Source: Daucus carota subsp. sativus
Taxonomy: Eukaryota > Streptophyta > Magnoliopsida > Apiales > Apiaceae
DNA: 64,000 nt
Direction: 5' to 3'
Assembly: GCF_001625215.2 (NCBI RefSeq)
Contig: NC_030385.2
Location: 33,877,598-33,941,597 of the forward strand
Under the pieces are notes generated by a model. It had not been told where the DNA came from, ran no database searches, and saw only the letters and a list, made by a program, of their open reading frames with translations. The position numbers were made by a program, and so were the translations under genes. Numbering within the stretch: the stretch's first letter is position 1; every line of letters begins with the position of its first letter. This document shows, one piece after another, positions 1-11,870 of the stretch.

Positions 1-1545
1 GGGGAAGAAGCTGATTGGGAAAGAAGCGATTTCTGTGATTTTGGGGTTGAAGAGATTCAAGGGTGATGAGGAGAAGCTGGGGAAGTTTGTGAAAAGCCAT
101 GTTTTGAGGTTGTTGAAGATGGATATGGTGGCTGTTCTTAATGAGCTTGAACGCCAAGAAGAGGTTTCTTTGGCTGTTAAGGTTAGCTCGCTCTCTCTCT
201 CTCTCTCCCTCCCTCCCTCCCTCTCGCCCCCCCCCCCCCCCCCCCCCCTCTCTCTCTCTCTCACACACACACACATCTGCTGAACATGATTAAAGTACTA
301 GCTGAACTAGTGAAAGTGAAATAAGGTACACACACAAAAAAAAAAAAAATCAAGTCAAAAATTGTTAGTGTGTAGTTCACAACTACCTCTTGGTTGTAGT
401 TGAAGTGATATTAGGATGCGATTTTATTTTAAAATATCGAATCTTTGTTATACTTGAATTTGATACTGATGTCTAAGACCGACTGTGCCTGGTATCACTT
501 TTAGCAAAATGTACAATAATAAAACCTATATCAAGTATGAATACTGTGGATTTTAGTGTTTTTTTTTTCCAGCTGTCATCAGATAAAGATGGTTTTTAGG
601 ATACAGGGAAATACATTGTATAGTGTGTAGTTCAATTTTTGTTTTGCTGGTAGCACTAAGACCTTTATTTATCTTGTATGCATGTGTAGCTTAAGTAATT
701 AGATGTATTTGCAGAGGCTACTATTGTGTATATCTTGCCTGGCGTGGTAAATGTTTTCTTTGCAAGTATGAAATAATTTTCTGTCAATGATCAGTAGTCG
801 AAGCTGAAATATACTCAAAACATACAGAGACAAATTACTTTCGATTTACTTACAAAAAGAAAGATTGACTATCCGTTATGGACGCATCCATGGAGTATGC
901 ACTTAGACAATTATTTGCAGAATTGAAGTCTACAAAGCCTAAAATGAGAAAAAAGGTTGCGAAGTGCAATATCTTGTTAGATGTTCTTAAATGTTTATTT
1001 TGCATGGTAATACTTAATTGCTTATGCATTGTTTTAGAAATTAGCTTAGTATCCTTTAAGTCATCAAGTTGGAAGGAAACATAAAATGTATGTGGTCAAC
1101 ATTTTTACTCTTTGTCCATTGAATAATGGGGATTACATTTCTGCTTATATTTCAGATGTTTTTGTCGATTAAAAGGCAAGATTGGTATAGGCCAGATGTT
1201 TATCTGTACAAAGACTTGATTATTGCATTAGCTAAGAGCAAAAAAATGGAAGAGGCAATGCAGTTGTGGGACAGCATGAGAGAGGAAAACTTATACCCTG
1301 ATTCCCAGACGTACACCGAAGTCATACGGGGCTTTCTGCGACACGGGTCTCCTGCAGATGCCATGAATATTTTTGAAGACATGAAACAATCTCCAGATCC
1401 GCCAGAGGAGTTACCTTTTAGGATTCTCTTGAAGGGGTTATTGCCACATCCTCTTCTGAGAAACAAAGTGAAACAAGATTTTGAGGAGATTTTCCCTGAT
1501 CAACGAATTTATGATCCGCCAGAAGAGATATTTGGACTGCGGTGA
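1..1545 (+). CDS. PPR protein of the THA8-like group, 3' part (two exons seen)
   Basis: The gene is cut by the left window edge. The open frame begins at base 2 (GKKLIGKEAISV) and exon 1 ends at 181. Intron 182-1155 has a GT donor after AAG and a TTCAG acceptor. The last exon is 1156-1545 and ends in TGA. Joined, the junction reads LAVK|MFLSIKRQDWYRPDV, followed by helical PPR motifs (DVYLYKDLIIALAKSKKMEE, then TYTEVIRGFLRHGSPADAM) and the conserved tail ELPFRILLKGLLPHPLLRNK and DPPEEIFG. These match short PPR proteins of the THYLAKOID ASSEMBLY 8 / THA8-like group, which bind organellar RNA and aid plastid group II intron splicing. Family membership is read directly; function and plastid location are inferred because the N-terminal transit peptide lies outside the window. 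The intron carries a CT/C/CA tract. Confidence 0.88.
186..275 (+). repeat. Compound low-complexity tract (CT)n-(CCCT)n-C22-(CT)n-(CA)n
   Basis: Just inside the PPR intron, CT and CCCT repeats lead into an uninterrupted run of 22 C (227-248), then further CT and CA repeats. It explains the run of serine and proline in one reading frame, which is not protein. Such a tract is length-unstable and prone to sequencing error. Confidence 0.95.
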
Positions 1546-2404
1546 GGTCTGTCTTTGAATTCAGATGTCCTTTCTATCATTATAGATGTATTAAAATTTC
1601 ATCCAGTGTGAATTGAAAAAGTCCATCTCTGATAAAGGTAGATTTATTTATATGCTTACTTCACTTCCTATACTTCTCTCTACTTTCATTTACATTTATT
1701 TTGGGAGTATTCTGGATCAAGGCATTACTAATGAAAAACAACTCTTAGGTACAGCTAACATGCATATACATTTAGCAGATAATTAAACATGCACATACAT
1801 TTAGCAAATAATTAATACACTGAGAAGAAATGACATAAAATCAAACTTGTATTTCACCAGAGTCTAAAAGAATTCTATTTATCTCAAACTCCTGTGATGT
1901 TCAAGTAAAAGACCTAGTCTACAGAGGAAGTTGAGTGAGTGTGTGGGGGAATAATTACTAGTCTCATTCAGTGTGTTATTCTCCCATCTGTAGGTTGTTG
2001 GAGGTTGCCCTCCAACGTGGCAGGTTCGTAGCTATTCATTAGGTTTTCATCCGGGGGTCCTCGAAGGATGGGGGTCATATGAAAGTTCTCAAGGCTCGTT
2101 GAGCCCTTGAAGGGCCTGCGTATTTGCTGATTGCAGTTATCTCTATCTGGTCAAGTATGACTCAACTCCCCTGATTAACCCCTGCCACATTTTTTCTGCA
2201 AAACACTTCTAAATTGTTTTTATTAGTTTAAACAATGGTTTGTTTGGACTTTGGAAAAAAGACATTGACCAATTGTAACAGAACATGTCAGTTTAATTCT
2301 TACAGAATTTTCTGAAATGATTTGAAGAGTGGACCTAACAGAAAGGCGAGACTAGGTTGTGGTTTCATTGCTCTTGGCTTGATGTAGTTCATACTTCACA
2401 AATA
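1546..2404. other. Downstream region of the PPR gene without further genes
   Basis: Presumed 3' UTR followed by AT-rich spacer. A GC-richer, partly palindromic stretch at about 1990-2170 stands out but matches nothing I recognise. No open frame here is supported. Confidence 0.6.
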
Positions 2405-2702
2405 CTCCCTCCGTCCCCTCAATTGTTTACATTGGAGGGGGACACGGAGACCAAGACAATGTATGAAAAATGAGTAAAGTTAGATGAAAAGTGGTTGGTA
2501 GGACCTACCAATATTTAATAATAGATTTGAGATAGTGGAGGAAAGTAGTGGGTGTAATAGTAGTTTTTATTGTTAAATATGAGATAGTAGGGGAAGATAG
2601 TGGGTGTAATGATGAGAAAAACTTACTATTTATAGTAACGTAAAGAAATGAGAGGGACATCCCAAAATAGTAACCGTAAAGAAATGAGAGGGACAGAGGG
2701 AG
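2405..2702. mobile_element. Stowaway-like MITE (Tc1/mariner)
   Basis: Starts CTCCCTCCGTCCCC and ends GGGACAGAGGGAG, flanked on both sides by TA (2403-2404 and 2703-2704). This is the Stowaway terminal consensus and target duplication. It is 298 bp with no coding capacity. The interior has a duplicated GAGATAGT...GGGTGTAAT motif. Confidence 0.9.
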
Positions 2703-3107
2703 TATCATATGATTGCCCAGCCTGAGCGATGAAGTATCAGGAGACACATTCACGGTTGTAGAGAACGTCAAGTGATAGGACAAGACACATGTGTCGAGAC
2801 TTTTTGATTGAATGGAACTGTGACTGCTTCTGAGGACTGCTTAATTGAAGACATGGTTACCTAGTACTTACTACTGAGAGAGATTCCATACAACGCTATG
2901 GTGTCAAGGACTCGTGGACTAAATCAGTTGTCATTCCGTTCCATTGGAAGGGCTCTATACAACGCTATGCATTTTTGCCAATGGTGATACTTTGCTCAAG
3001 TTAGGATCACATAGTGTTGTACAAACCTGATATGGAGTATTACCCGATATTTGCCTATTATGATGTGGCTGACTTGAGTTGAGACTTGAGAGTCTAGTTT
3101 CACCTAA

Positions 3108-3469
3108 GAGCATCTCCAATAAGCTCTTTATTTGAGCTCTTAAACTAAAAAATAAAGAGTCATGCTAAATTTTGAGCCCCAAGAGGCTCTTAGAGGCTCT
3201 TTAAAAGCTTAAGAGTCTCTTCTCTCTTCTCATTTATAGGAGCCACTACATAGCTCTTAACTAATATTTTATTATAAGTTTGTTCCACTTACTCTCTTTC
3301 TTTACACTTTTTTTTGTCTTTTTATGAGTTCGATCTACTTTTAGTAATATAAAAATAAATGAAGAGTGGATATAAAGAGCATTGTTGGAGTAAATGTACA
3401 CAAAATTGCTAAGAGCTAATAGTTTATATTATATTTAAGAGTGATTTTAAGAGTGTATTTGAGATGCTC
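3108..3469. mobile_element. Tourist-like MITE (PIF/Harbinger), GAGCATCTCCAA family
   Basis: Termini GAGCATCTCCAA and TTTGAGATGCTC are inverted repeats flanked by TAA at 3105-3107 and 3470-3472. The 362-bp length, 3-bp TAA target duplication and AT-rich interior fit Tourist-like MITEs. The element nested with a Helitron at 30444 is the same family, with the same internal landmarks (GGAGCCACTA, AGAGTGGA). Confidence 0.82.
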
Positions 3470-3641
3470 TAATGTATTAACAGGAGTTTAGATGCAACAG
3501 CGGATGATGAAAGTTAAGGTACATTATAGTTATGTATAATTAGCATTTTGGTTTTCCACGGTGTTCACACACCAAAAAGACTGTTATCATTTATCTGCCT
3601 GCTTATATACAATTGTTTACCTGACTTGACACATAATTTTC

Positions 3642-3740
3642 TGTGCAAAACGGAATGATAAAACTGTTTCTGTGCGTGTGCGAAACGAGGGTGTGCAAAA
3701 CGGAATGATAAAACTGTTTCTGTGCGTGGCGAAACAAGGG
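3642..3740. repeat. Tandem duplication, two copies of ~50 bp
   Basis: TGTGCAAAACGGAATGATAA begins at 3642 and again at 3692, and the copies run on for about 50 bp each with small differences near the end of copy 2. It is a simple local duplication. Confidence 0.9.
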
Positions 3741-4396
3741 GTGTCTTACTGTCTTTACTCTTTACGCATTCTCTTTGTCTAATGATCGAACTGTTTTATA
3801 GGGTCGTTTGGACAAGTTTAAAAAAAATGATTTCTTTCTTAAAGTAAAGAACTAGATTAGAAGTGATACTGTTTGGGAAAAAAATAGAAATTCTGAAAGT
3901 TAAACTGTTTGAAAAAAAAAGTAGATACTCTGAAGGAGAAGCTAGCATTCTTAATTTGCCCTATATCTCCAAAACTCATTTTACATGTCTGCCGTTAAAC
4001 TACCATTGCCTATGAGTCGCCGGCTCAATCTTCAACAGGCACGCGGTCAGAATTCCAGGCTCCTCCCACTGCTTGGGAGCTTACGGTTTCCTGTTCTAAT
4101 TCAGTCCCCAATGGGGGGTTCTATAAACCTCAAATTCTGGGGCACTATACTTCACATGGTAATGTATACTTAATTGTTCTCCTTGGTATGCATAATCAAT
4201 TTTATAGACACCTCATTCCTACCTACAAAAGTTTGAATGATACTTTAAAAAGCCTATAAAACTACTTTCTAGCTTGAAGACAAGTGACATACTCAGTTCC
4301 ATGGTAAAACCAAAACTCCTCATATCGCAAGCAGTAAGTGATAGAAGAAATATAATCAATGCCTCCAGCTCATCCAACTACGGCTAAAGAGGCCCT
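3741..4396. other. Intergenic spacer between the PPR and OEP16-4 3' ends
   Basis: AT-rich spacer between two convergent genes, presumably including both 3' UTRs. TTATAGGGTCGTTTGG near 3799 resembles one end of the Tourist-like element at 6204, but no matching second end was found. Confidence 0.5.
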
Positions 4397-7300
4397 TTAA
4401 AGTACTTTAGATCCGTTAGCAGCAGAAAGAGTGGCGGATACAACACTAGCCAGCACAGCTACCTGTTTCCAGTTTCGGGTCCCTGCACCAACAGCAGCAC
4501 CTGCTATAGCACCACCAACCAAGGCATTTACCTGCAGACCATTAGAAAAGGTCATCCCTGTGTAATTAATTTAGGTATTAATAAACTAGCCTGACACTTG
4601 TCGGTATTTCATAAACTAAGCTAAGCAGCGGACTACTTGTTCCAACTAATGTCATTATAGTCTAAAATTGAGTAACACCTTGTCACACACAATTCAATGC
4701 AAGATTTGATGAAGGGATGTTAGATCATAGATGCATATTAAACTCAAGACTTTACGGTAAGACATGCCAACAAGGTAGAGATCTCAAAAATGAGATGCAC
4801 CTAATTGCTTATAAGGTGAAACAATTCAATATGCAAATTTTGTGTCTGAGCCAGTTCCAGCAGAGATAGCAGACTTACCCAATCCTTCTCCCTTCGATAT
4901 GTTTGCATCCGGCAACTTGTAAAAGAGAAAATCCCAGCAAACAGTCCTAACAAACAAATGGGAAATCTTAACATAAAACCATATGCTCGCAAGTATAGAA
5001 CATTAACAACTAATAACAAGAGAGCACGATATCAATTGAAAATACAGGTTGTCTGGAAGCAAGGTAAAAGTCCCAAGGTTGTGTCTACTTGTATAAAAAA
5101 GACAACAAGTTGAATCCAGAAGCCTTTCCTTCCAATATAAACATATTCACCTTTTATCTGCTAAGTTTTAACTCATAAAATTTGTAATAAGATATTACAT
5201 TCTATGATACTATAATTTCCTTCTACTAGGTCTGTGTTTTCTATAATTTTCACTTTGCATTAATGTTTAATCCCCCCCACCACCACCAGGCATGCCACAC
5301 ATTCCACTCATGCGGACATAGTTCAAGTACTTGGTCCCCATTTACCTTGCACATGATCCACAACCTAAGTAGTGAATAACTTTAAGGTACAGAATCATAG
5401 ACTGTGATGTTCTTGCACCTATATCTGAAATCAGCTACCGTCTTTTTCCTTTTTACAAGCCGCGCAAATTGTATACATACAGTATATTTTACATGAAAAG
5501 AATTCTATGTATGGTACATCAATGATGCATATTATTATTCTCACCAAGGTAAACTAGTTTCACTTTCTTTTTAACATGATTTGAATCTTAAAAATTTGCA
5601 CATTACAAACTTTAAATTCTTCACTTTTCTTTTTCTTTATTTCTCCTCCTCAGGACCCTTTATTTACAAATTCAAAAGTGATGGTGAAGCTTTTGAAACC
5701 AAATTTTTATCATCGTTATGAAACAGCTCAAGTTTGTCTGAGCATGAGCAAGTCAATGCCCATTAGATGGCCCAAAATGTAAAAAGAGGACTAAATTAAT
5801 CCACACCAATGTGAGCTGCCAACTCGATGAGACAACATTTAATTTAAGAACTGGAACGAGAAAGATTAAAAACTACTGTAACCCGATATCCTAAATGAAA
5901 ATGCGCGTCTGCAGAGATTTAGTATTACCCGAAAAAACAAAAAAAGGAGTGAAGAAAGACCAAGAAATAGTAAAACTAAATATGTGACCTGAATCAAGAT
6001 GTAGTGTCAAAGCTCCTCCCAAATTTAAATTGATAAAAGTCATACTTTTCATAATACTTTATGTCAACTTTGAAGCCAAGTAAAATCTTTAAATGCTTCT
6101 CTTTTCAGGTTTTAGATCAAAGCAGGTCTCCTTTCCTTTCCTGTCATTTCCTGTTTGCTTAGTCTTACGTAGTTTAGCTTACCAGATGAAGGTTATATAT
6201 TAAGGGGTCGTTTGGTTCACGCTTTCCTGGTATCAGGTATGGGTTTTGTTCATTCCAAACCCATACCTGCTGTTTGTTTGAGAATTTAGTTTCATCAAAC
6301 CCATTCCTCAAACCCACAAGGTATGAGAATTTCATACCCAAAGGGGGAGGTGGGTATCAAACCTGGGTTTCAGGAATCAAATTTTTTTCCTTTCATTTTC
6401 GTTATTATTTATATCATTTCATGCAAATTATTGACACAAAATGAAATTAATGACTAAAAAATGTATATAAATATTAATTTAATGATATTTTAAATTAATT
6501 ACAATTAATAACTCATATATTTCCACCACTCAACCAAACACCCGATATCAGAAATGACATATTAACCCTATACCAGCTTAACCCGATACCTCATTCCAAC
6601 CCTATACCCTCTCTCCAACCAAACGACCCCTAAGAGTAAAGTTGTTGCAGCCTTGCAGGACAGGGGTGGGGAAGGGTTAACGGTGGGTAAATTACCTATC
6701 TCGGCAGAGAATCGGTGGTGTCACAAATAAATCATAAGATTTATCCAAGAATATCAATTAATATTCATTTCTGCTCCTAAATAATACGGTAACATACAAT
6801 ATATACATAATTAATTCGTTAAATCCTTGTTCTGCATCAAACTCTAAAAGGACTACACGGAACCCCCCCCCCCCCCCCCCCCCCCCCACCAACAAAAAAA
6901 AAATGTTGGGAAAATGGAATTTAGATATATTTATAAGTTGATATGTGTATAAAGTCATTCAAACATCAATGTGCAATACCAAATGTAAAGATATTAAAGC
7001 ATTGATTAAGCAATAGTGTGAATCATATTATAAATTCTAATACTACTAACAACTAAGCACACCGACAACCAAATCAATAAAGAAAATTTACCGCATTGGA
7101 TTCCATATGTTCCCACAGTCTTTGCCTGTCGCAAACATTGCAATCAGTACAATACAGTAACCTCAAAATACACAATATATATACACAAACAAACACAATT
7201 CTATCAAAAATGCACTGAAATTACCAAAAAATAAATGCAGTTAGATTACCACAAATGCTGCCCGGGGAACACCAGCAAGCCCTGTTGTTTTTAGCAGAAA

Positions 7301-7644
7301 AGAAAAGCTTAAACCAAAGCAGCAACTTAAAAGATTATATTTTTATTCCAATAAAAAGCCAAATTATTTAATTAAAACTTGCAGATAAAAAAAAGGAGGA
7401 GGAATAGGGCTAAAAAGACGATGACCTAATTTGTTAGCACGGTAAGGAGCTGAACACACTCCCCATAATAACCCTGCCTGCAAAAAGAAATCCACTACAG
7501 CATTTATACATACGCCCCAGAGAGAGAACGAGAGAGAGAGAGAGGGCGCGAGGGAGGGAGAGAGAGTACATATCCAATACGGAGAATGGAATCAACGGCG
7601 ATGGAAGAACAGGGAGTGTCGTCGCTCAATTCTTCTGTTTCCAT
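4397..7644 (-). CDS. OEP16-4: Outer envelope pore protein 16-4 (Tim17/22/23 superfamily), six exons
   Basis: Six minus-strand exons in consistent phase: 7570-7644, 7426-7477, 7250-7281, 7092-7125, 4879-4946, 4397-4531. They give about 131 residues: METEELSDDTPCSSIAVDSI, then AGLLWGVCSAPYRANKLG, VPRAAFVAKTVGTYGIQCGL, FTSCRMQTYRREKDW, and VNALVGGAIAGAAVGAGTRN near the end. Order, glycine-rich helices and length match plant OEP16-4, a small four-helix protein of the chloroplast outer envelope related to mitochondrial preprotein translocases. The start ATG at 7644 is the only one in frame with exon 2. The donors and acceptors are all GT-AG. The 2.1-kb intron 4947-7091 carries a Tourist-like MITE and a C25 tract. 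Function is by homology; a general amino-acid/amine channel role is known for OEP16, less clearly for this member. Confidence 0.88.
6204..6630. mobile_element. Tourist-like MITE in OEP16-4 intron 4
   Basis: Terminal inverted repeats GGGGTCGTTTGGTT and AACCAAACGACCCC, with TAA at 6201-6203 and 6631-6633, give a 427-bp element with the ends and target site of PIF/Harbinger MITEs. It holds no open frame. It lies in the large intron, so it need not disturb the gene. Confidence 0.88.
6863..6887. repeat. Homopolymer of 25 C
   Basis: An uninterrupted run of C on the plus strand, thus G25 in the transcribed sense of OEP16-4, followed by CACC and an A run. It could form a G-quadruplex in the pre-mRNA; this is inference. 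Confidence 0.95.
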
Positions 7645-9054
7645 CTTTTCTTTTCTTTTTCCTCTACAATTTTTTTTAAGTTTTCTTTATTGAGATTTTA
7701 ACCATTTAATCAATAATATTAAGCGCTGCTCTCTTAACATAATTTCTAACATTTTCTGATATTCGTCTATGGGTCAAAACTCGAAACAAAATGTGTTGGG
7801 CTTTGTTTGAAGTTTGGACCGCATAATATAACTTGTTTACTACGCCCGACTTACTGTGAGCCTGTTATCAGCTCCTATCTTGGCCCATCATAGTGAAGTT
7901 GGCGCCATTCACAAAATTTAAGTCAATTGTTCGGATTTATTGGTTTTTTACAAGTATATACATTTTTCACTCTTATTTTATTTATTTTTTATGTACTGTT
8001 TGGGGTTGCTGTTGTAAACAGCAACAACAAATTTTTGCTGAAAAATGGGTGAAAAACTGTTTGGTAAATTTAACAGAGCTTTTGTGAACATCAGATTTTA
8101 ACTGAAAAGCTGCTTTTAAAAAAAGCAGGTCCTCCCATGCTTTTAGAAAAAGCTGCATTTCAGCTTTTGCAGAAAACTGTTACAGATTTCATCATCAAAC
8201 CTCATCAAAAATATTATTTTTTTTATATTATAATTCAAAATAAATAAATATCAAAAAATTAACAAACAATTATCTAATTTATAAAACATCACTTTTTTTA
8301 CCCCGCACTTTTGTGACAGTATAGCAATTATTAACTGCAATCCAGACAGACCCTAATCTCTTTCCCTCTTTACTCTACGCGAATATAAACCTCTGATTGT
8401 AATACAGTGTGCCTGCATTTGTGGAACCGCGTGCCAACCAGTCCATTGAAAGCCGTGCCCGTGTTTTGTGTTATTCTAAAGTCTGAAGCGTGACAGCTTG
8501 CAAGATTATCAAATCAACATCAGTGCCGGCACAATTTTGTTACAGTTAAAGATCCGCTGTATCAGTTAGCGATGTAAAACCGAATACTTAAATTAATTAT
8601 AGTTAAGGTTGCACCAAGCCTACATATATAAAATATAAATTTTATATTATCATTAAAATTTCAAATTATTCAAATCCAAAATTTTATATAATATATTTAT
8701 TGTTTTTCTCAAATTTAATTTAACATCAAGGTATCACAAACTTTCTAAAACTCGAAATTTCACATAACATATTTGTTAATTTTATACTGACCTAATAACA
8801 TAATATTTGAAATGTCCGATTAAAGGATCCTCTTCTTTCAGCTGAATTATATATTTATATTTTATTCACATTAGTTTGGCTTTTATGTTAAAAAAATTTA
8901 TAATAAAATCCCCTTTTTTTGTTTTGGCTTAATATATATTTAGATAATTTCGCTTTCTTTAGTAAAAAAAAACCCACCTTTAAGTACAGGATTAAAGATC
9001 ATTCGACTTCCTCTTCTTCATTAGTCACTTTTATATATTCGCCCTCAACGAATC
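7645..9054. other. Divergent intergenic region between OEP16-4 and the SRPP-like gene
   Basis: The two genes start away from each other, so this 1.4 kb should hold both promoters. A TATATA stretch lies at 9031-9037 close to the SRPP-like start codon, and a CT-rich patch lies above the OEP16-4 ATG. It also holds the hAT-like MITE candidate below and strongly AT-rich DNA. Confidence 0.5.
7992..8354. mobile_element. Candidate hAT-like MITE
   Basis: The ends TGTACTGTTTGGGGTTGC and CAATCCAGACAGACCCT are imperfect inverted repeats of the type seen in plant hAT elements. The interior is rich in AAAGCTGC/GCAGCTTT-like subterminal repeats. I could not fix an 8-bp target duplication, so ends and family are tentative. 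Confidence 0.42.
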
Positions 9055-10529
9055 ATGGCAGATTCTGAAGCTAACCAACCTTCCCAAATGGTAAGTCAGA
9101 ACTCATGTGCATTTCTGTTTGTTTTTTTTGAGTAGAACTATATGTGTTTTGTTACTTTGAAGGTTGAAGACGACGCAAAGAATCTAAAGTACCTAGGTTT
9201 CGTACAAGTAGCCGCTCTGTATGCTGTGGTTTGCTTCTCCACCATCTACGAGTACGCTAAAGAGAACTCCGGTCCGTTGAAACCCGGTGTTCAAACCGTT
9301 GAAGGGACCGTCAGAACCGTTATTGGACCGGTTTATGAGACGCTCCATGACGTTCCCTTTGAGCTTCTCATGTTCGTCGATCGCAAGGTTCATCTCGTAT
9401 CTTCCTTTTCTTATATATGCAAATGCAAATACACTAGACTCCGAAGTAACATTTATCTTCGCATGCAGATTTGTTAAGATATATCAAACATGATATTTCA
9501 AAGTGATGAGACAAAAATATTATTTTCTGTATGTACTAATGTAGTTGTAGTGACTATCCTGGTAAATGTTTTGCCTAAGTTCAGATTTTAAGTGTTAGGA
9601 CTTGATCTCGAGATCCAACCGAGCTCCAAAGCTCAGTAACATGTTAAGCTATCAATTATCGTGAAATTATAAAATATAAAGTCTTACTTAACGGGGAAAA
9701 TCTTAACTTAAGCATAGATGCATATACTTGTATAATTCAAACTATATGGAGTATATTTATTGAATCATAGCTCTGTTCTAAAATTAATCACCGACTAATC
9801 CCTATTCCGTAGCTTGCCGATTTGATTAAATATCCGATTATTCAATTAATTATCTGATTAATTGCCGATCAATCCAGTTAATCCTTGATTAATTCTTGTT
9901 CCGTAACTTCATCGATTAAATCCCAATTCCCGCATCTTACAACACTGAATCAAAGTCTGGTAGATATTTGTCCAATTATCCAAAATTTATAAGCTAAAAC
10001 AGTTTGTAGCCTAATCTAATCCATTACCACATGTGATCTGATTGTCTGTGATTCTAACATACAGGTTGATGAAACTATAACCGAATTGGATCGTCACGTG
10101 CCTTCACTAATTAAGCAACTTTCAAGCCAAGCATTTTCAGCTGCTCAGAAAGTTCCAGACGTGGCTCGAGCCGTGGCTTCTGAAGTTCAGCAAGTCGGTG
10201 TAGTAGATGCAGCTTCAAATATAGCCAAAACAATGTACAACAAGTATGAGCCAATGGCTAAAGAATATTACGTCGAGTATGAGCCGGTTGTGGAGCAGTA
10301 CGCTGTGATTGCTTGGTCATCACTTAACCGGCTACCTTTGTTTCCACAAATGGCTCATGTAATGATCCCCACACTGGCTTATTGGTCGGAGAAGTATAAT
10401 CAAACAGTGGCTTATTTGGCTGATGAAGGCTACTCGGTAGCATTTTATATACCAATGATTCCAATAGAGAGAATCGGAAAGGTTTTCAAGGCAGCTGAAA
10501 ATGGAACGACTGATGTTGTTGCGAGTTAA
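9055..10529 (+). CDS. REF/SRPP-family lipid-droplet-associated protein (LDAP-like), three exons
   Basis: Exons 9055-9090, 9163-9387 and 10065-10529, all phase 0 with GT-AG introns, give 241 residues. The product begins MADSEANQPSQM. The REF domain follows: NLKYLGFVQVAALYAVVCFS, YAKENSGPLKPGVQTVEGTV, VIGPVYETLHDVPFELLMFV, then DRHVPSLIKQLSSQAF. Rubber elongation factor / small rubber particle protein relatives coat lipid droplets (LDAPs in Arabidopsis) or rubber particles. No signal peptide or membrane span is seen, as expected for droplet-surface proteins. The intact frame, typical length and three-exon layout suggest a working gene. Substrate-level function and the LDAP1/2/3 subgroup cannot be settled from sequence alone. 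Confidence 0.92.
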
Positions 10530-10871
10530 GTTTGAAATTACTGCTATGAAATTAATGAGAAATCTTAAAAATATTTAGGTTTTCTTATGTAGTTGCAAGG
10601 ACAACATCTTTGGGTTCCAGTAATCCAATCTCTGTATTTTAATTTGATCATTTGCTGTGAGATTCAGGACTTCTGGTATTCGTAGTTTTGGTCTCTAGAA
10701 GCAGGGGTGTCCCTTTTACTTTCTCACTGAAAACTACTGAGTATGTTTACTTTGGTTATTTGAAAATTACCTTAGTTTGATTTGATGAATTTGTGAGTCT
10801 CTCTGACCATCAATATATGCGCCCAGTCTTCTCTTGATCCAGCTACTTTTTCGGATACTTGTGAGGCGGAG

Positions 10872-10954
10872 GCAGAATCTATGGACTTAAACTTCAGTCT
10901 AGTTTCTCTGCAGAGCAGAATCTATGGACTTAAACTTCAGTCTAGTTTCTCTGC
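10872..10954. repeat. Tandem duplication with 43-bp period
   Basis: GCAGAATCTATGGACTTAAA begins at 10872 and again at 10915, with the intervening sequence repeated exactly for about 40 bp. Confidence 0.93.
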
Positions 10955-11724
10955 GACTAGCTGCTTATTGAGCTATCTAGTAACCACGTTTCCGGAGGAA
11001 TAAGATTAGCCGCTGCATCCACAAAGCCTTCTTTACATCCAGCCACCTGTTCCGGTCCTTGTAAGTTTGAGTCATCTATCAGTCAAGGCTTAAGCCTTTG
11101 GTCGAGTTTCTTTCATGCCTAACCACTTTACAACAGTTGCTCCTGCTCTTTAAACTACTTGTAAGTTGTAACAGTTACAATGAGGTAAATCTGCAACACT
11201 GGGACATTGCTTCTTGCGTCTCCTTGGAACCGGCAGGAAATTTAGATAGCTAGGAAATATAATCAGAACTGCAGAAAAAAAACATGTTTTTCTTTTTGCA
11301 AATATATATTGTTGAATTATATTACAAAAACACGTTGAAAGATTTATGCACAGAAATAAATCACGGAGTTCTGCAAACATGTATTGCAAGTTCTTATTCA
11401 CAACCATTAAGAAGTTTGCGAATTTTTCGATGAATGTAAGCAGAGGAATTTAGTTGAGACTGGAAGGAAGAAGGTTGCACCTTTGAAATTTGACAAGGTG
11501 AAATTGTTATCGGGAATCCCTAAGAAACCACAAGGGGAAGTAATATTAGCAGAACTGATAAATACATAACACAAGAGGTGGGGATTAGTGGAACTCATAG
11601 ATATAAATCTCTTGACAACTCATTCTGAAGAGTGTTGCATATAGTTCTTGGAAGCAAACTATAGAGAAAATTTGATTCACATTGCTGATATCTTGAAGCT
11701 GTGGTCTTGACTTGGTTGTAGGTT

Positions 11725-11870
11725 GGTATCTTCGTAATCTTCTTAAACTTTTCTTCTAATTGGATTATTCTACAAATCCTTATTTCTTTAGAAGATTATT
11801 CTACAAATCCTTATTTCTGGTATCTTCGTAATCCTCTTAAACTTTTCTTCTAATTGGATTATTCCTGTAT
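11725..11870. repeat. Nested local duplication with 94-bp period
   Basis: GGTATCTTCGTAATC...TTTTCTTCTAATTGGATTATTC occurs at 11725 and 11819. Between them a shorter segment, GATTATTCTACAAATCCTTA, is itself doubled. Confidence 0.85.

Noticed and set aside
878-1084. 68-codon frame in the PPR intron (MDASMEYALRQLFAEL...)
   Set aside because: It lies within an intron supported by good splice sites and protein continuity, and matches no family I know. At most it is a relic of an inserted element.
3799-3830. TTATAGGGTCGTTTGGACAAG resembling a MITE end
   Set aside because: Only one end is visible; no inverted partner with a matching target site was found nearby.
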